Source of the DNA: Planctomycetaceae bacterium
GTDB lineage: Bacteria > Planctomycetota > Planctomycetia > Pirellulales > PALSA-1355
Assembly: GCA_003153375.1 (NCBI GenBank)
Contig: PLYM01000205.1
Location: forward strand, 1 to 61,006
Length of the DNA stretch: 61,006 nt
Reading direction: 5' to 3'
Shown: piece by piece, positions 34,100 through 44,757 of the stretch
Numbering within the stretch: the first letter of the stretch is position 1
How the letters are laid out: every line of letters begins with the position of its first letter
Notes under the pieces: generated by a model
Database searches by the model: none
Told to the model about the DNA's origin: nothing
The model's input: only the letters and a program-made list of their open reading frames with translations
Made by a program: the position numbers and the translations under genes

Positions 34100-37000
34100 C
34101 TAGACGCTGTCGCTCGCCACCGGCTTTTCTTCGGTCTTGGGCGATTCCTCGCGCGTCTTCGGTTTCTTTTCGCCACCGCCGAAATAGCTGATCACGTAGA
34201 AGAAGACTGGCGTGAGGAAAATGCCGAACAGCGTCACGCCCAACATGCCGCTGAACACGGCCACGCCCAGGGCTCGTCGCATTTCGGCACCCGCGCCCTT
34301 GGCCACGACCAGCGGCACGACTCCCAGGATGAACGCGAAGGAAGTCATGAGAATGGGCCGAAGACGCAGTCGGCTGGCCTCGAGCGCCGCGTCGAGCCGC
34401 GACTTGCCCTGCTCGTGGCTCTGTTTGGCGAACTCGACGATCAAGATCGCGTTCTTGCTGGCCAGGCCCACGAGCACGACAAAACCAATTTGCGTGAACA
34501 GATTCACTTCCGACCGCGCCACGCCGACGCCAATCACGGAGCAGAGCAGGCACATCGGCACCACCAGGATGACCGCCATCGGCAACGACCAGCTTTCATA
34601 CTGGGCCGCCAGCACCAGGAACACGAACACCACGGCCAGTCCGAAAAAGTACATGGCCGTGCTGCCGGCTTGCAATTGCAGATAGGCCAACTCGGTCCAA
34701 TCGATTGCCATGGACTGCGGAATTTCTCTCTCGGCGATTTCCTGCAACTTGGCGACAGCCTCGCCCGAGCCCGTGCCCGGCGCGGCGTTGGCCGTGATCG
34801 CGGCGGCTGAATAGATGTTGTAGCGCATCACCATCACCGGGCCGCTGGTGTCGCGTTCTTCCATCAGCGTGCCCAGGCGGATCATCTGGCCTTGATTGTT
34901 TTGCACCTGAAGTTGGCGAATGTCGGGCACTTTGTCGCGGAACCGCTCGTCGGCCTGGACGTTCACCTGCCACGTGCGGCCGAACTCGTTGAAGTTGTTG
35001 ACGTAATAGCTGCCGACGTAGATCTGCAGCGTGTTGAATACGTCGCTCACCAGCACGCCGAGGGCCATGCACTTGGTGCGATCGATTTCAAGATAGACCC
35101 AGGGTGTATTGGCGCCCGAGCTGCTGAACAGCCCTTGCAGCCCCGGCGTCTTGTTGCCCGTCTCGACGATCTTGTTGGCCACCCGCTCCAACTCGGGCAG
35201 GCCCAGGTTGCCGCGGTCTTCGAGCACGAGCTTGAATCCGCCGGTCGTGCCGAGTCCGTCGATCGGCGGGGCGCCGAAGGCCGTCACGATCGCCTCGCTG
35301 ATGTCGCGCTGGCAGCGATCGCGCAGTTCGGCCGCGATCGAGTCGGCGTCGAGGTTCGCGCCGTGACGGTGCGAGAATTCGTCGAGCATCACATACATCG
35401 ACCCCAGGTTGGGCGCGTTGGCGTTGAGGATCAGCGACTGGCCCGAGATGCCGACCGTGTGGGCCACGCCCGGCGTGTTGCGGGCCAGCGTTTCGATCTG
35501 GGCCATCACGCGCTCCGTGCGCTCGACCGAGGCCGAGTCGGGCAGTTGCACGTTGAGCAGCAGATAGCCCTTGTCTTGCTGGGGAACGAAGCCGGTCGGC
35601 GTGCGATTGAATTGCCAGTAGGTGAGCAGCAGCAATCCGCCGTAGACGAAACAGACGATGGCGCTCATCTTGAGCACGAGGCCCACGGTGCGACCGTAGA
35701 AGTCGGTCATGCGATCGAAGTAGCGGTTGAAGGCGCGGAACAGCCAGCCCAGCGTGGCGTTGACGGGCCGGATGATGATCCAGCCCACGATTGCGCCGGC
35801 GAGCGCGCCCGGAATGAAACAACCGACCCAGACCGTCCACGGTAGCCACCAGGCGGATGGTTCGACGTTGGCGCCGGGGGCTGGCAAGCCGAAGTGGCCG
35901 GCCGCCAGATCTTCACCGAGCCAACTGGTGATGAAGCCCCCCACGAAGGCAAAGATCCACCACGGCAAGGCTTCCTTATGGGGTGCGTGCCCCGCGCCCC
36001 CTTCTTCGGTCTTGAAGATCACGACGGCTCGCGAAGGGGTCATCGTCAACGCGTTGACCGCCGAGATGATCGTCGACACCGCGATCGTGACCGCGAACTG
36101 CCGGAAGAACTGGCCGGTCACGCCCCCCAAAAAGCAGCAGGGAATGAAGACCGCGGCCAGTACCAGCGTGATGGCCAGCACCGGGCCGGTGATTTCCTCC
36201 ATGGCCTTGATCGTCGCGGTGCGCGGATCGAGCCCCGTGGCGATCAGCCGTTCGATGTTTTCCAACACCACGATCGCATCGTCCACGACGATGCCGATGG
36301 CCAGCACCAGGCCGAACAGCGTGAGATTGTTGAGCGTGAAGCCGAGCGCGGCCATGACCGCGAAGGTGCCTATCAGCGATACTGGCACGTCGATCATCGG
36401 CAAGATCATGGCCTTCCAATCCTGCAGGAACACGAGCACGACGATCGCCACCAGGATCACCGCGTCGCGTAGCGTGTAGTAAACCTCGTTCACGCTCTCG
36501 CGAATGAATGGCGTCGTGTCGTAAACGATCTGGTAGTCGAGGCCGTCGGGAAATCGCGCCTTCAATTCGCGCATCTTGGCATAGACCTGGCCCGCGGTAT
36601 CGAGCGCGTTGGAACCAGGCAACTGATAGATCGACAGCGCGACCGAGGGCTGGCCATCGAGCGTGCAGCTTTGCTCATATTGTTGCGAGCCCAGCACGAC
36701 CTGGGCGACGTCGCGCAGCCGCACGATGCCCGTGGTCTGCGCGACCGGCCCGGTGGCCATCGTGGGCGAGGCATTTTGGGCTAGGCCTTGGGTGTTGGCG
36801 GCCGGCAACTGGTTGGACATGCCCGCGGGCGATTGGATCAGCGGGTTGCTACCGGAGCCAGCCTTGAGAATGATGTTGGCGAATTGCTCGGGATCGGTGA
36901 GCCGGCCCAGGGTGTTGATTGTGAGTTGGAATTGCTGTCCCTTCGGCGCCGGTTGCTGGCCGATTTGGCCGGCGGCCACTTGCAGGTTTTGCTGGCTGAT

Positions 37001-37624
37001 GGCATTGACCACGTCCATCGCGCTCAGGCCGAGAGCCGCCAGCTTGTCGGGATCGAGCCAGGCTCGCAGGCTGTAGTCGCGCTGCCCGAGATAGGTAATG
37101 CCGGCGACGCCCGGCAGTCGGCCCAGTTCGTCCTTGAGATAGATCGTGGCGTAGTTGCTGAGGAAGATGGCGTCATAGCGATTGTCGGGCGAAACCAGGT
37201 TCACCATCATCATCGTGTTGGGCGACATCTTCTTGACGGTGATGCCTTCGCTTTGCACCAGTGGCGGAATCACGGGCAGCGCGAGCGACACCCGGTTTTG
37301 CACGAGCACCTGGGCCATGTCCGAGTCCATGCCCAGCTTGAAGGTAACGGTCAGGTTGTAGGCGCCGTCGTTCGTCGATTGCGACGACATGTACATCATG
37401 CCTTCGACGCCGCTGACCTGTTCCTCGATGGGCGCGGCCACGGTGTCGCGCACCGTTTCGGCGTTGGCCCCGGGATAGCGGGCGGTGACCAGCACGGTGG
37501 GGGGCGTGACATCGGGATATTGGGCCATCGGTAGCGTGAACACGGCCACGCCGCCGGCGAGCACGAACACGATCGACACGACCGTGGCGAAAATGGGGCG
37601 GTCGATGAAGAAATTGGAAATCAT
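34100..37624 (-). CDS. RND efflux permease (HAE1/AcrB family), second of tandem pair
   Basis: An inner-membrane proton-driven exporter of 1174 residues. It has the family start FFIDRPIFATVVSIVF, the TM4 proton-relay aspartates in GIVVDDAIVVLENIERL (~447-448) and the partner lysine in GLASKNAILIVEFAKQ. Compared with AcrB (about 1050 residues) it has two insertions. One is a ~43-residue Ser/Asn/Pro/Gln-rich loop (residues 256-298) in the docking region. The other is an ~84-residue block (539-622) between TM6 and the cytoplasmic helix, containing two extra hydrophobic segments (WWIFAFVGGFITSWLG and WTVWVGCFIPGALAGAIVGW). It overlaps the previous permease gene by 4 bases, so translation is coupled. 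Confidence 0.93.
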   Translation of the reverse strand: MISNFFIDRPIFATVVSIVFVLAGGVAVFTLPMAQYPDVTPPTVLVTARYPGANAETVRDTVAAPIEEQVSGVEGMMYMSSQSTNDGAYNLTVTFKLGMDSDMAQVLVQNRVSLALPVIPPLVQSEGITVKKMSPNTMMMVNLVSPDNRYDAIFLSNYATIYLKDELGRLPGVAGITYLGQRDYSLRAWLDPDKLAALGLSAMDVVNAISQQNLQVAAGQIGQQPAPKGQQFQLTINTLGRLTDPEQFANIILKAGSGSNPLIQSPAGMSNQLPAANTQGLAQNASPTMATGPVAQTTGIVRLRDVAQVVLGSQQYEQSCTLDGQPSVALSIYQLPGSNALDTAGQVYAKMRELKARFPDGLDYQIVYDTTPFIRESVNEVYYTLRDAVILVAIVVLVFLQDWKAMILPMIDVPVSLIGTFAVMAALGFTLNNLTLFGLVLAIGIVVDDAIVVLENIERLIATGLDPRTATIKAMEEITGPVLAITLVLAAVFIPCCFLGGVTGQFFRQFAVTIAVSTIISAVNALTMTPSRAVVIFKTEEGGAGHAPHKEALPWWIFAFVGGFITSWLGEDLAAGHFGLPAPGANVEPSAWWLPWTVWVGCFIPGALAGAIVGWIIIRPVNATLGWLFRAFNRYFDRMTDFYGRTVGLVLKMSAIVCFVYGGLLLLTYWQFNRTPTGFVPQQDKGYLLLNVQLPDSASVERTERVMAQIETLARNTPGVAHTVGISGQSLILNANAPNLGSMYVMLDEFSHRHGANLDADSIAAELRDRCQRDISEAIVTAFGAPPIDGLGTTGGFKLVLEDRGNLGLPELERVANKIVETGNKTPGLQGLFSSSGANTPWVYLEIDRTKCMALGVLVSDVFNTLQIYVGSYYVNNFNEFGRTWQVNVQADERFRDKVPDIRQLQVQNNQGQMIRLGTLMEERDTSGPVMVMRYNIYSAAAITANAAPGTGSGEAVAKLQEIAEREIPQSMAIDWTELAYLQLQAGSTAMYFFGLAVVFVFLVLAAQYESWSLPMAVILVVPMCLLCSVIGVGVARSEVNLFTQIGFVVLVGLASKNAILIVEFAKQSHEQGKSRLDAALEASRLRLRPILMTSFAFILGVVPLVVAKGAGAEMRRALGVAVFSGMLGVTLFGIFLTPVFFYVISYFGGGEKKPKTREESPKTEEKPVASDSV

Positions 37625-40600
37625 GGATGTTTATTTCCGCCGGGCCCTGGTTCGGGCGAGTCGGTGATGTGTCGCCGCAGGAAGGGGAACGGCCGGCCCG
37701 TGCGCCACAGCACCATCAGCGCCACGAGGACGCCGCTCGAGCCGCCGACAACCATCGCCAAAATCGGCCGTGCGACGTGCATCTCTCCCAGCATGTAGCC
37801 GATGCCCAGGCCCACGCAGCCGCCTAGCAGGCAGGAGCCGATCCACTGCGTTAGCACGGCGGTGAACAGCCGCGTCTCGCTCAGCCCTTGGATCACGTAA
37901 AAGAAGACCGGCGTCAGAAAGATGCCGAATAGCGTGACGCCCAACATGCCGCTGAACACGGCGGTGCCCAGCGAGCGGCGCATTTCGGCGCCGGCGCCGT
38001 TGGCCACCACCAGCGGAAAGACGCCCAGGATGAAGGCAAACGACGTCATCAGAATCGGCCGCAGCCGCAACCGCGAGGCCTCGACGGTCGCCTCGAAGCG
38101 CGAGCGCCCCTCGTCGTGCATCGCCTGCGCGAACTCGACGATCAGGATCGCATTCTTGCAGGCCAGTCCGACCAGCACGACCAGGCCGATCTGCACGAAG
38201 ATGTTTACCGAGTTGTTCGTGTAGAGCACGCCAGCGACCGAGCACAGCAAGCACAACGGCACGACCAGAATCACGGCCAGCGGCAGCGACCAACTTTCGT
38301 AGAGCGCGGCCAGAGCCAGGAAGACGCAGGCCACGGCCAGCGCGAAGATGTAGATCGTGGTGTTGCCCGCGCGAATCTGCATGAACATCAGCTCCGTCCA
38401 CTCGGTGTTCATCGACAGCGGCAGCTCGGAGTCGGTCAACTCGTCGATCTCCTTGATCGCATCGCCCGAACTGGCGTTAGGAGCCAGGTTGCCGGTGATC
38501 GGGACAGCCGTGGACAAGTTGTAGCGCGTCATGAAGACCGGTCCACCGATCGAGCGCAGGTTGACCAGGCTCATCAGTGGTACCATCTGGCCCCATTTGT
38601 TGCGCACCTGGAGCAGATTGAGGGCCGAGACTCGATCGCGAAAATTTCCCTCCGCTTGCAGATTGACTTGCCAGTGGCGGCCGAAGGCGTTGAAGCTGTT
38701 GACGTAGAGCGAACCGAGATAAATCGCCAACGTCTGATTGACGTCTTCGATCTTCACGCCCACCGATTCGACCTTGGCGCGATCGATATCCATGAAGAGC
38801 TGCGGCGTGTTGGAGCGGAACTGGCTCGAGACGCCGGTCAGGCTAGGCATGGCCTTCATCTTTTGCACGAGCTTGTCGGTCTGCTTCTGCAATTCGCGCA
38901 CGCCCAGGCCGCCTCGGTCTTCGACCATCAGCTTGAAGCCACCGGCCACGCCCAGGCCTGGAATCGGCGCGGCGCCGTAAACGGTCGCCAGCGCGTCCTT
39001 GACGTTGGCGGCCCATTTCTTGCGCAGCGCGGCCATGATTGCCGTATCGCGCAGCTCCGGGGTACGCCGCTCTTCGAACGGATCGAGCACGATGAACATC
39101 GAGGCGAAGTTGGCGCTGTTGGCCTGTTGTAGAAACGACAAGCCGGAGACCGAAGTGACGTGGGCCACGCCCGGCGTCTCGCGCGTCAACTTCTCGACTT
39201 CGCGCATCGCCGCCATCGTGCGCTCGAGCGAAGCCGAGTCGGGCGTCTGAATGCTGGCGATCAATCGCCCTTGGTCTTGCTGCGGCACGAAGCCGGTGGG
39301 CGCCCTGCCAAACATCCAAAACGTCAGCACGATTAGTCCCGCATAGCCCAGCAGCACGATCACGTTGAGGCGCAGCGCCTTGCCCACGAGCCAGGCATAG
39401 ACCTTGGTGCCGGTGCCAAACGTGGCATTGAACAGGCGGAAGAACCAGCCCAGGGACATATCGATCGTCCAGGTCAGCGGATCGCGCTTCGCGCCGCGCG
39501 GGCGCAGCAAGATCGCGGCCAGGGCCGGACTGAGCGTGAGCGAATTGATCGCCGAGAAGATCGTCGAGACGGCGATCGTGACGGCAAACTGGCGGAAGAA
39601 CTGCCCGGTGATGCCGCTAATGAATGCGCAGGGGACGAACACGGCCGTCAGCACCGAGGCCACGGCGATCACCGGTCCGGTCACTTCGTCCATCGCCCGG
39701 CGCGTGGCCTCGCGCGGGGAGAATCCCTGGTCGAGCCAGCGTTCGACGTTCTCGACCACCACGATCGCGTCGTCCACGACGATCCCGATCGCCAACACCA
39801 GGCCGAACAGCGAGATGTTGTTGAGGCTGAAGCCCAACGCCAGCATGACGGCGAACGTACCGACGATGGCCACCGGTACGGCCACGAGCGGCACGATGCC
39901 GGCTCGCCAGTTTTGCAGGAACACGAGCACCACGAGTCCCACGAGCACCACGGCCTCGAAGAGCGTGATCAGCACGTCTTTGACCGATTCGCGGATGTAG
40001 GGCGTGATGTCATACGCGATTTCGTAGTCGATGCCGTCGGGAAAGCGCTTGCGCAGCTGCTCCATTTTCGCCCGCACGCGCTCGGCGACGTCCAATGCGT
40101 TGGTGCCGGGCAGTTGCCGCACGCCCAGTCCGACCGAGGGCTCGCCGTCGAACGTGCAGGTCATGTTGTATTGCTGGGCACCCATCTCGACGCGGCCCAC
40201 GTCGCGCAATCGAACGATGCTGGTCGAAGGTGTCGTCGGTCCGGTACGTGGCGCCCCGCCCGAGGAGATGCCGATGCCAGAGGCCGCTCCGGTCGCGGCG
40301 CTGGTCGTCAATTCGCTGGCCGTCTGGCCCGGCGTGCGGCCGCCGAGAGCGCCGCCGGTCGTGGTGCCGCCGCCAATCGTGTTGGCGCCGCCGGTGGTGG
40401 TGCCGCCGCCGGTGGCCGTGGCGCCGCCGGCGCTGGTCGCCCCGCCGCTGAGGCCGCTGGTCGAACCGAAGCTGTTGGCGCCGGTGCCGGTGCGCGTGCC
40501 CATCAGCGTGGTGGTGCCGATGCCTTGGGCGATGGCGGCCCGGCTCAACACCGACGAGCCGACGGCCGGTACGGTGAGCGCGCCGACGGCCAGTCCGGGT

Positions 40601-41625
40601 GCGCTGACCGAACCTCCGCCCATGCCCAAGCCAACGGCGCCGGCGGCGCCGGTTTGGCTCAGGCTGGCGCTGGTCGTAGCGGCTCCGCTGGTCGTCAGCA
40701 CCGACAAGGCCGTGGCGGCGCCGCCGGTGCCGCCGACGCGCGAGGTGGTCAGCGCTTGGGAAGTCTGTCCTCCGCTGGCTCGCCCAGGGACGGGCATGCC
40801 AAAGGCGGCTTGCGACGGCGGCGTGGCGCCGGAAAGACTGGGGGCCGGCGTGCCACGATCCACTTTGACGATGATGTCGGCAAATTGTTCCGGCTCGCTC
40901 AACCGGCCCAGCGTGTTCAGCGGCAATTGAAACGTCTGGTCGCTCGAGGCCGGCGGCACGCCGATTTGGCCGATCGGCGCTTGAATATTCTGGCTACGCA
41001 CCGCCTTGGCCACGTCCGTGGCGGTCATGTTGCAAGCCGCCAACTTCTGTGGATCGAGCCAGACGCGAATGCTGTAGTCGCGCTGGCCCAGGTAGGTTAC
41101 GTCCGAGACGCCAGCGACACGAAATAACTCGTCGCGGATGTAGATCGTGGCAAAGTTGCTCAGATAGATGTCGTCGTAGCGGTGATCGGGCGAGATGAAG
41201 TTCACGATCATCAGGATGTCGGGCGTCTTCTTGCGAATCGTGATTCCCTGTTGCTGCACTTCGTTGGGCAACTGGGGCATGGCCAGGGCCACGCGGTTTT
41301 GCACCATGACCAGCGCTGTGTTCAGGCTTACGCCGATGTCGAACGTGACGGTCAGCGTGTAGGAGCCGTCGTTGCCCATCTGCGACGCCATGTAAAGCAT
41401 GCCCGGCACGCCGTTGACTTGCTGCTCGATGGGGGCAGCGACCGTGTCGGTCACGATCTGAGCGCTGGCGCCCGGATAATTGATCGCCACCTGCACCGAA
41501 GGGGGGGTGATCGGCGGATATTGCGCGATCGGCAAGAACAAGACCGCGATCGCGCCGCAAAGCGTGATGACGATCGACACCACGGCCGCGAAGATCGGAC
41601 GATCGATGAAGAAATACGAAATCAT
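37621..41625 (-). CDS. RND efflux permease (HAE1/AcrB family) with large low-complexity insertion
   Basis: The first permease of the pair, 1334 residues. The family core is intact: FFIDRPIFAAVVSIVI, the relay aspartates in GIVVDDAIVVVENVERW, GFVPQQDQGRLIASIQ, and GLACKNAILIVEFAQA with the relay lysine. Residues ~256-468 are an insertion of ~213 residues made almost only of Gly, Thr, Ser and Ala (for example GGATATGGGTTTGGANTIGG). It lies between ADIIVKVDRG and SIVRLRDVGRVEMGAQQY, which are neighbouring strands of the TolC-docking subdomain in AcrB. A ~60-residue membrane C-terminal tail after the last family helix (WIGSCLLGGCVGLGIGYMLG) is also extra. It is encoded 12 bases after the adaptor gene. 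Confidence 0.94.
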   Translation of the reverse strand: MISYFFIDRPIFAAVVSIVITLCGAIAVLFLPIAQYPPITPPSVQVAINYPGASAQIVTDTVAAPIEQQVNGVPGMLYMASQMGNDGSYTLTVTFDIGVSLNTALVMVQNRVALAMPQLPNEVQQQGITIRKKTPDILMIVNFISPDHRYDDIYLSNFATIYIRDELFRVAGVSDVTYLGQRDYSIRVWLDPQKLAACNMTATDVAKAVRSQNIQAPIGQIGVPPASSDQTFQLPLNTLGRLSEPEQFADIIVKVDRGTPAPSLSGATPPSQAAFGMPVPGRASGGQTSQALTTSRVGGTGGAATALSVLTTSGAATTSASLSQTGAAGAVGLGMGGGSVSAPGLAVGALTVPAVGSSVLSRAAIAQGIGTTTLMGTRTGTGANSFGSTSGLSGGATSAGGATATGGGTTTGGANTIGGGTTTGGALGGRTPGQTASELTTSAATGAASGIGISSGGAPRTGPTTPSTSIVRLRDVGRVEMGAQQYNMTCTFDGEPSVGLGVRQLPGTNALDVAERVRAKMEQLRKRFPDGIDYEIAYDITPYIRESVKDVLITLFEAVVLVGLVVLVFLQNWRAGIVPLVAVPVAIVGTFAVMLALGFSLNNISLFGLVLAIGIVVDDAIVVVENVERWLDQGFSPREATRRAMDEVTGPVIAVASVLTAVFVPCAFISGITGQFFRQFAVTIAVSTIFSAINSLTLSPALAAILLRPRGAKRDPLTWTIDMSLGWFFRLFNATFGTGTKVYAWLVGKALRLNVIVLLGYAGLIVLTFWMFGRAPTGFVPQQDQGRLIASIQTPDSASLERTMAAMREVEKLTRETPGVAHVTSVSGLSFLQQANSANFASMFIVLDPFEERRTPELRDTAIMAALRKKWAANVKDALATVYGAAPIPGLGVAGGFKLMVEDRGGLGVRELQKQTDKLVQKMKAMPSLTGVSSQFRSNTPQLFMDIDRAKVESVGVKIEDVNQTLAIYLGSLYVNSFNAFGRHWQVNLQAEGNFRDRVSALNLLQVRNKWGQMVPLMSLVNLRSIGGPVFMTRYNLSTAVPITGNLAPNASSGDAIKEIDELTDSELPLSMNTEWTELMFMQIRAGNTTIYIFALAVACVFLALAALYESWSLPLAVILVVPLCLLCSVAGVLYTNNSVNIFVQIGLVVLVGLACKNAILIVEFAQAMHDEGRSRFEATVEASRLRLRPILMTSFAFILGVFPLVVANGAGAEMRRSLGTAVFSGMLGVTLFGIFLTPVFFYVIQGLSETRLFTAVLTQWIGSCLLGGCVGLGIGYMLGEMHVARPILAMVVGGSSGVLVALMVLWRTGRPFPFLRRHITDSPEPGPGGNKHP

Positions 41626-41637
41626 GCCCGGTGCGTC

Positions 41638-43119
41638 TTACCGCGGGTTGGAATCGGCCGGCTGCTGGGGTCGGCGGGGCACTTGAGGCAGACGGTCGGC
41701 GCCCCCGGTTGGTGCGGCCGGCTGATCGGCGCGCGGCGTGGCGGGTTGGTCGCGCGTCGGCGCTTGCGGCCGAGCGGGCTTCGCCGCGGGCGGCTGGTCG
41801 CCTGGGGGCTCGCTTGCTTTCGTCGGTCGGCCAGTCTTCGGCGGCTTGTCACCTTTCGGCGGCTGGTCGGGCGAGGGGCCCGTGGTGTCAGGCTGCGCGC
41901 CGGCGGCTGCTTTGGGCTCGGAGTTGTCACCCGGAGAGGATTTGCCGCTTTCGGCGGGGCCGAGCGTGGGCATGGGCATGCGTTCGGGCCGGATCTCGGT
42001 GCGCGGTCGCACTTGCTGCAGCGCTCCGACCACGACCCACTCGCCCAATTTCAGCCCGTCGGAGATCACCCGCAATCCGTCTTCCTGCAACGGGCCGGTC
42101 GTCACGCGGCGATATTGCACCTGGTTCTTCTCATCGACCACGTAGACGAATTTCAAACCCTGGTCCGAACCGACGGCTCGGTCGATCACCAGCAGCTCGG
42201 GATGCGGTTGGCCGATGGGCAGCCGGATGCGCACGAACATACCCGGCGAGAGCAGCCGCGCGCCCGAGGCCGGCTTGGGATTGGCGAACACCCCGCGGAC
42301 CAGGATGCTGCCGGTGGTGGGATTGACCTGGTTGTTGATGAAGTTGATCGTGCCTTCGTGCGGATAGCCTTGCTCGCCTTGCAAGCCCATCATCACCGGT
42401 ACGCTGCCGCGCTCGGGCACCTTGATGCGACCCTCGTTGATGGCTCGGCGAATGCGCAGCAGGGTCGGCTCGTCCATGTCGAAGTAGGCAAACATCGGGT
42501 CGAGCGAGACGACGGTCGTGAGCAGGGTCTGATCTTGATTGACCAGGTTGCCGCGCGTCAGGTAATAGCGGCTCACCTGGCCGTCGATGGGCGAGGTGAC
42601 GCGCGTGAAATCGACATTCAGGTGATACACCTCCATGCTGGACTGCGAGGCTTTGATCTGGGCTTCGGCCTCTTCGACGGCGGCCTTGTCCTGATCGAGC
42701 TCCTGCACGCTGATGGCCCCGGGCGTCTTGGCGATGGCCAGGGCCCGCTCATACGTGGCCCGCGCCAACCGCAACTGGGCCAGATAAAGATTCACCTGTC
42801 CCTTCGATTGATCGAGCTGGCTCTGATAGGGACGCGGGTCGACCTTGAAGAGCATGTCGCCGGCCTTGACCTCCGAGCCTTCGACAAACGGCATCTCGAC
42901 CAGATAGCCAGTGACGCGCGGCAGGATGTCAACGCGCTCCACCGCCTCGGTGCGGCCGGTGAAGTCGGCATAGTCGGTGACGTCGCGCCGCAATGGCTGG
43001 CTGACTGGGACCACGGGCACTTCCTGTTGCACCTTCGGCGGTCCTTCGCCGCAGCCGGCAACCGCCAAGCCCAAGGCAACCAAGAAGCCCGCACGAACCG
43101 ACGCGGTTGGCAAGTTCAT
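41638..43119 (-). CDS. RND efflux periplasmic adaptor lipoprotein with Pro-rich tail
   Basis: The protein has 493 residues and is the membrane-fusion protein of the pump. A lipoprotein signal ends in LAVAGC. Then come the barrel-sandwich half (RVDILPRVTGYLVEMPFVEG, VKAGDMLFKVDPRPYQ), a helical hairpin (SQLDQSKGQVNLYLAQLRLA), the second lipoyl half (TRVTSPIDGQVSRYYLTRGN) and beta-barrel/MP domains (LLSPGMFVRIRLPIG). From ~residue 385 on, a ~110-residue tail rich in Pro, Lys, Asp, Gln and Ala (PDQPPKGDKPPKTGRPTKAS) has no counterpart in AcrA. It begins the operon adaptor-permease-permease-channel. The extended tail may reach through the peptidoglycan or interact with the low-complexity loop of the permease. 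Confidence 0.93.
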   Translation of the reverse strand: MNLPTASVRAGFLVALGLAVAGCGEGPPKVQQEVPVVPVSQPLRRDVTDYADFTGRTEAVERVDILPRVTGYLVEMPFVEGSEVKAGDMLFKVDPRPYQSQLDQSKGQVNLYLAQLRLARATYERALAIAKTPGAISVQELDQDKAAVEEAEAQIKASQSSMEVYHLNVDFTRVTSPIDGQVSRYYLTRGNLVNQDQTLLTTVVSLDPMFAYFDMDEPTLLRIRRAINEGRIKVPERGSVPVMMGLQGEQGYPHEGTINFINNQVNPTTGSILVRGVFANPKPASGARLLSPGMFVRIRLPIGQPHPELLVIDRAVGSDQGLKFVYVVDEKNQVQYRRVTTGPLQEDGLRVISDGLKLGEWVVVGALQQVRPRTEIRPERMPMPTLGPAESGKSSPGDNSEPKAAAGAQPDTTGPSPDQPPKGDKPPKTGRPTKASEPPGDQPPAAKPARPQAPTRDQPATPRADQPAAPTGGADRLPQVPRRPQQPADSNPR

Positions 43120-43611
43120 GAACCATCAGCCCTCGAGGCCAGGGAAGTCGACGCCCATGCACGTATTTGAGCAGAGACGCAAACTTCGGGGAAGGCTGAA
43201 GCGAATCTCGCGCGCTAGCTCGCGGTGGCAGAGAAAAAATCGAAATCGCATGCGCCCGGTTTTTTATTGTTCCAATTGCAGGTCTCAGGCAACTCGGGCT
43301 CAGGCTTTGGCCAACGGACCAAAGCGGCGCCGCAGGTCTCTGATGTTGGTTTTGTCGTCAACGATTGCCAGCGGCGCAACGTGCCGGCCTGGCACGCGGG
43401 CGTCCCGCGCGGCAGCGATCATCGAGCGGAGAAGCCAGCAGCGTGACCGCCAGCGGGCGGCCGGGTTTACCCCGAATGGCATAGGCCAAACTGCCGTTGT
43501 CGCGTGATCGCTCGATCGTGACGGCCTGAGATGCACAATGCCCGCCGCGCGACAACGTGCGCACGACGGGCATGGGTGAGAAACTTCCGGCAAGACGTGC
43601 TTGCGGCGGCG
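43120..43611. other. 492-bp intergenic region upstream of the efflux operon, with possible gene remnant
   Basis: No intact gene is convincing. On the minus strand, two overlapping frames at 43300-43593 each give a short coherent stretch (AVTIERSRDNGSLAYAIRGK in one, and APLAIVDDKTNIRDLRRRFG in the other). This looks like one small protein broken by a frameshift. The efflux promoter should also lie in this region, but no clear -10/-35 pair was found. Confidence 0.4.
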
Positions 43612-44703
<1,092 letters not shown>

Positions 44704-44728
44704 TCATTTCACGGGTAATTTGAGCCGG

Positions 44729-44757
44729 ATTATACCCCTGGGGGCGAAAGTCGACAA
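44729..44757 (-). promoter_or_regulatory. Sigma-70-type promoter of gap
   Basis: On the minus strand TTGTCG (44757-44752) and a perfect TATAAT (44734-44729) are separated by 17 bases. The expected leader to the GTG start is about 75 bases. Confidence 0.6.

Noticed and set aside
41182-43170. A 662-codon open frame on the plus strand opposite the adaptor gene
   Set aside because: The adaptor on the minus strand has a full set of family motifs and operon context; the plus frame has none.
43300-43593. 97-codon minus-strand frame as an intact gene
   Set aside because: The frame switches in quality halfway and no ribosome site fits, so it is reported only as a possible remnant.
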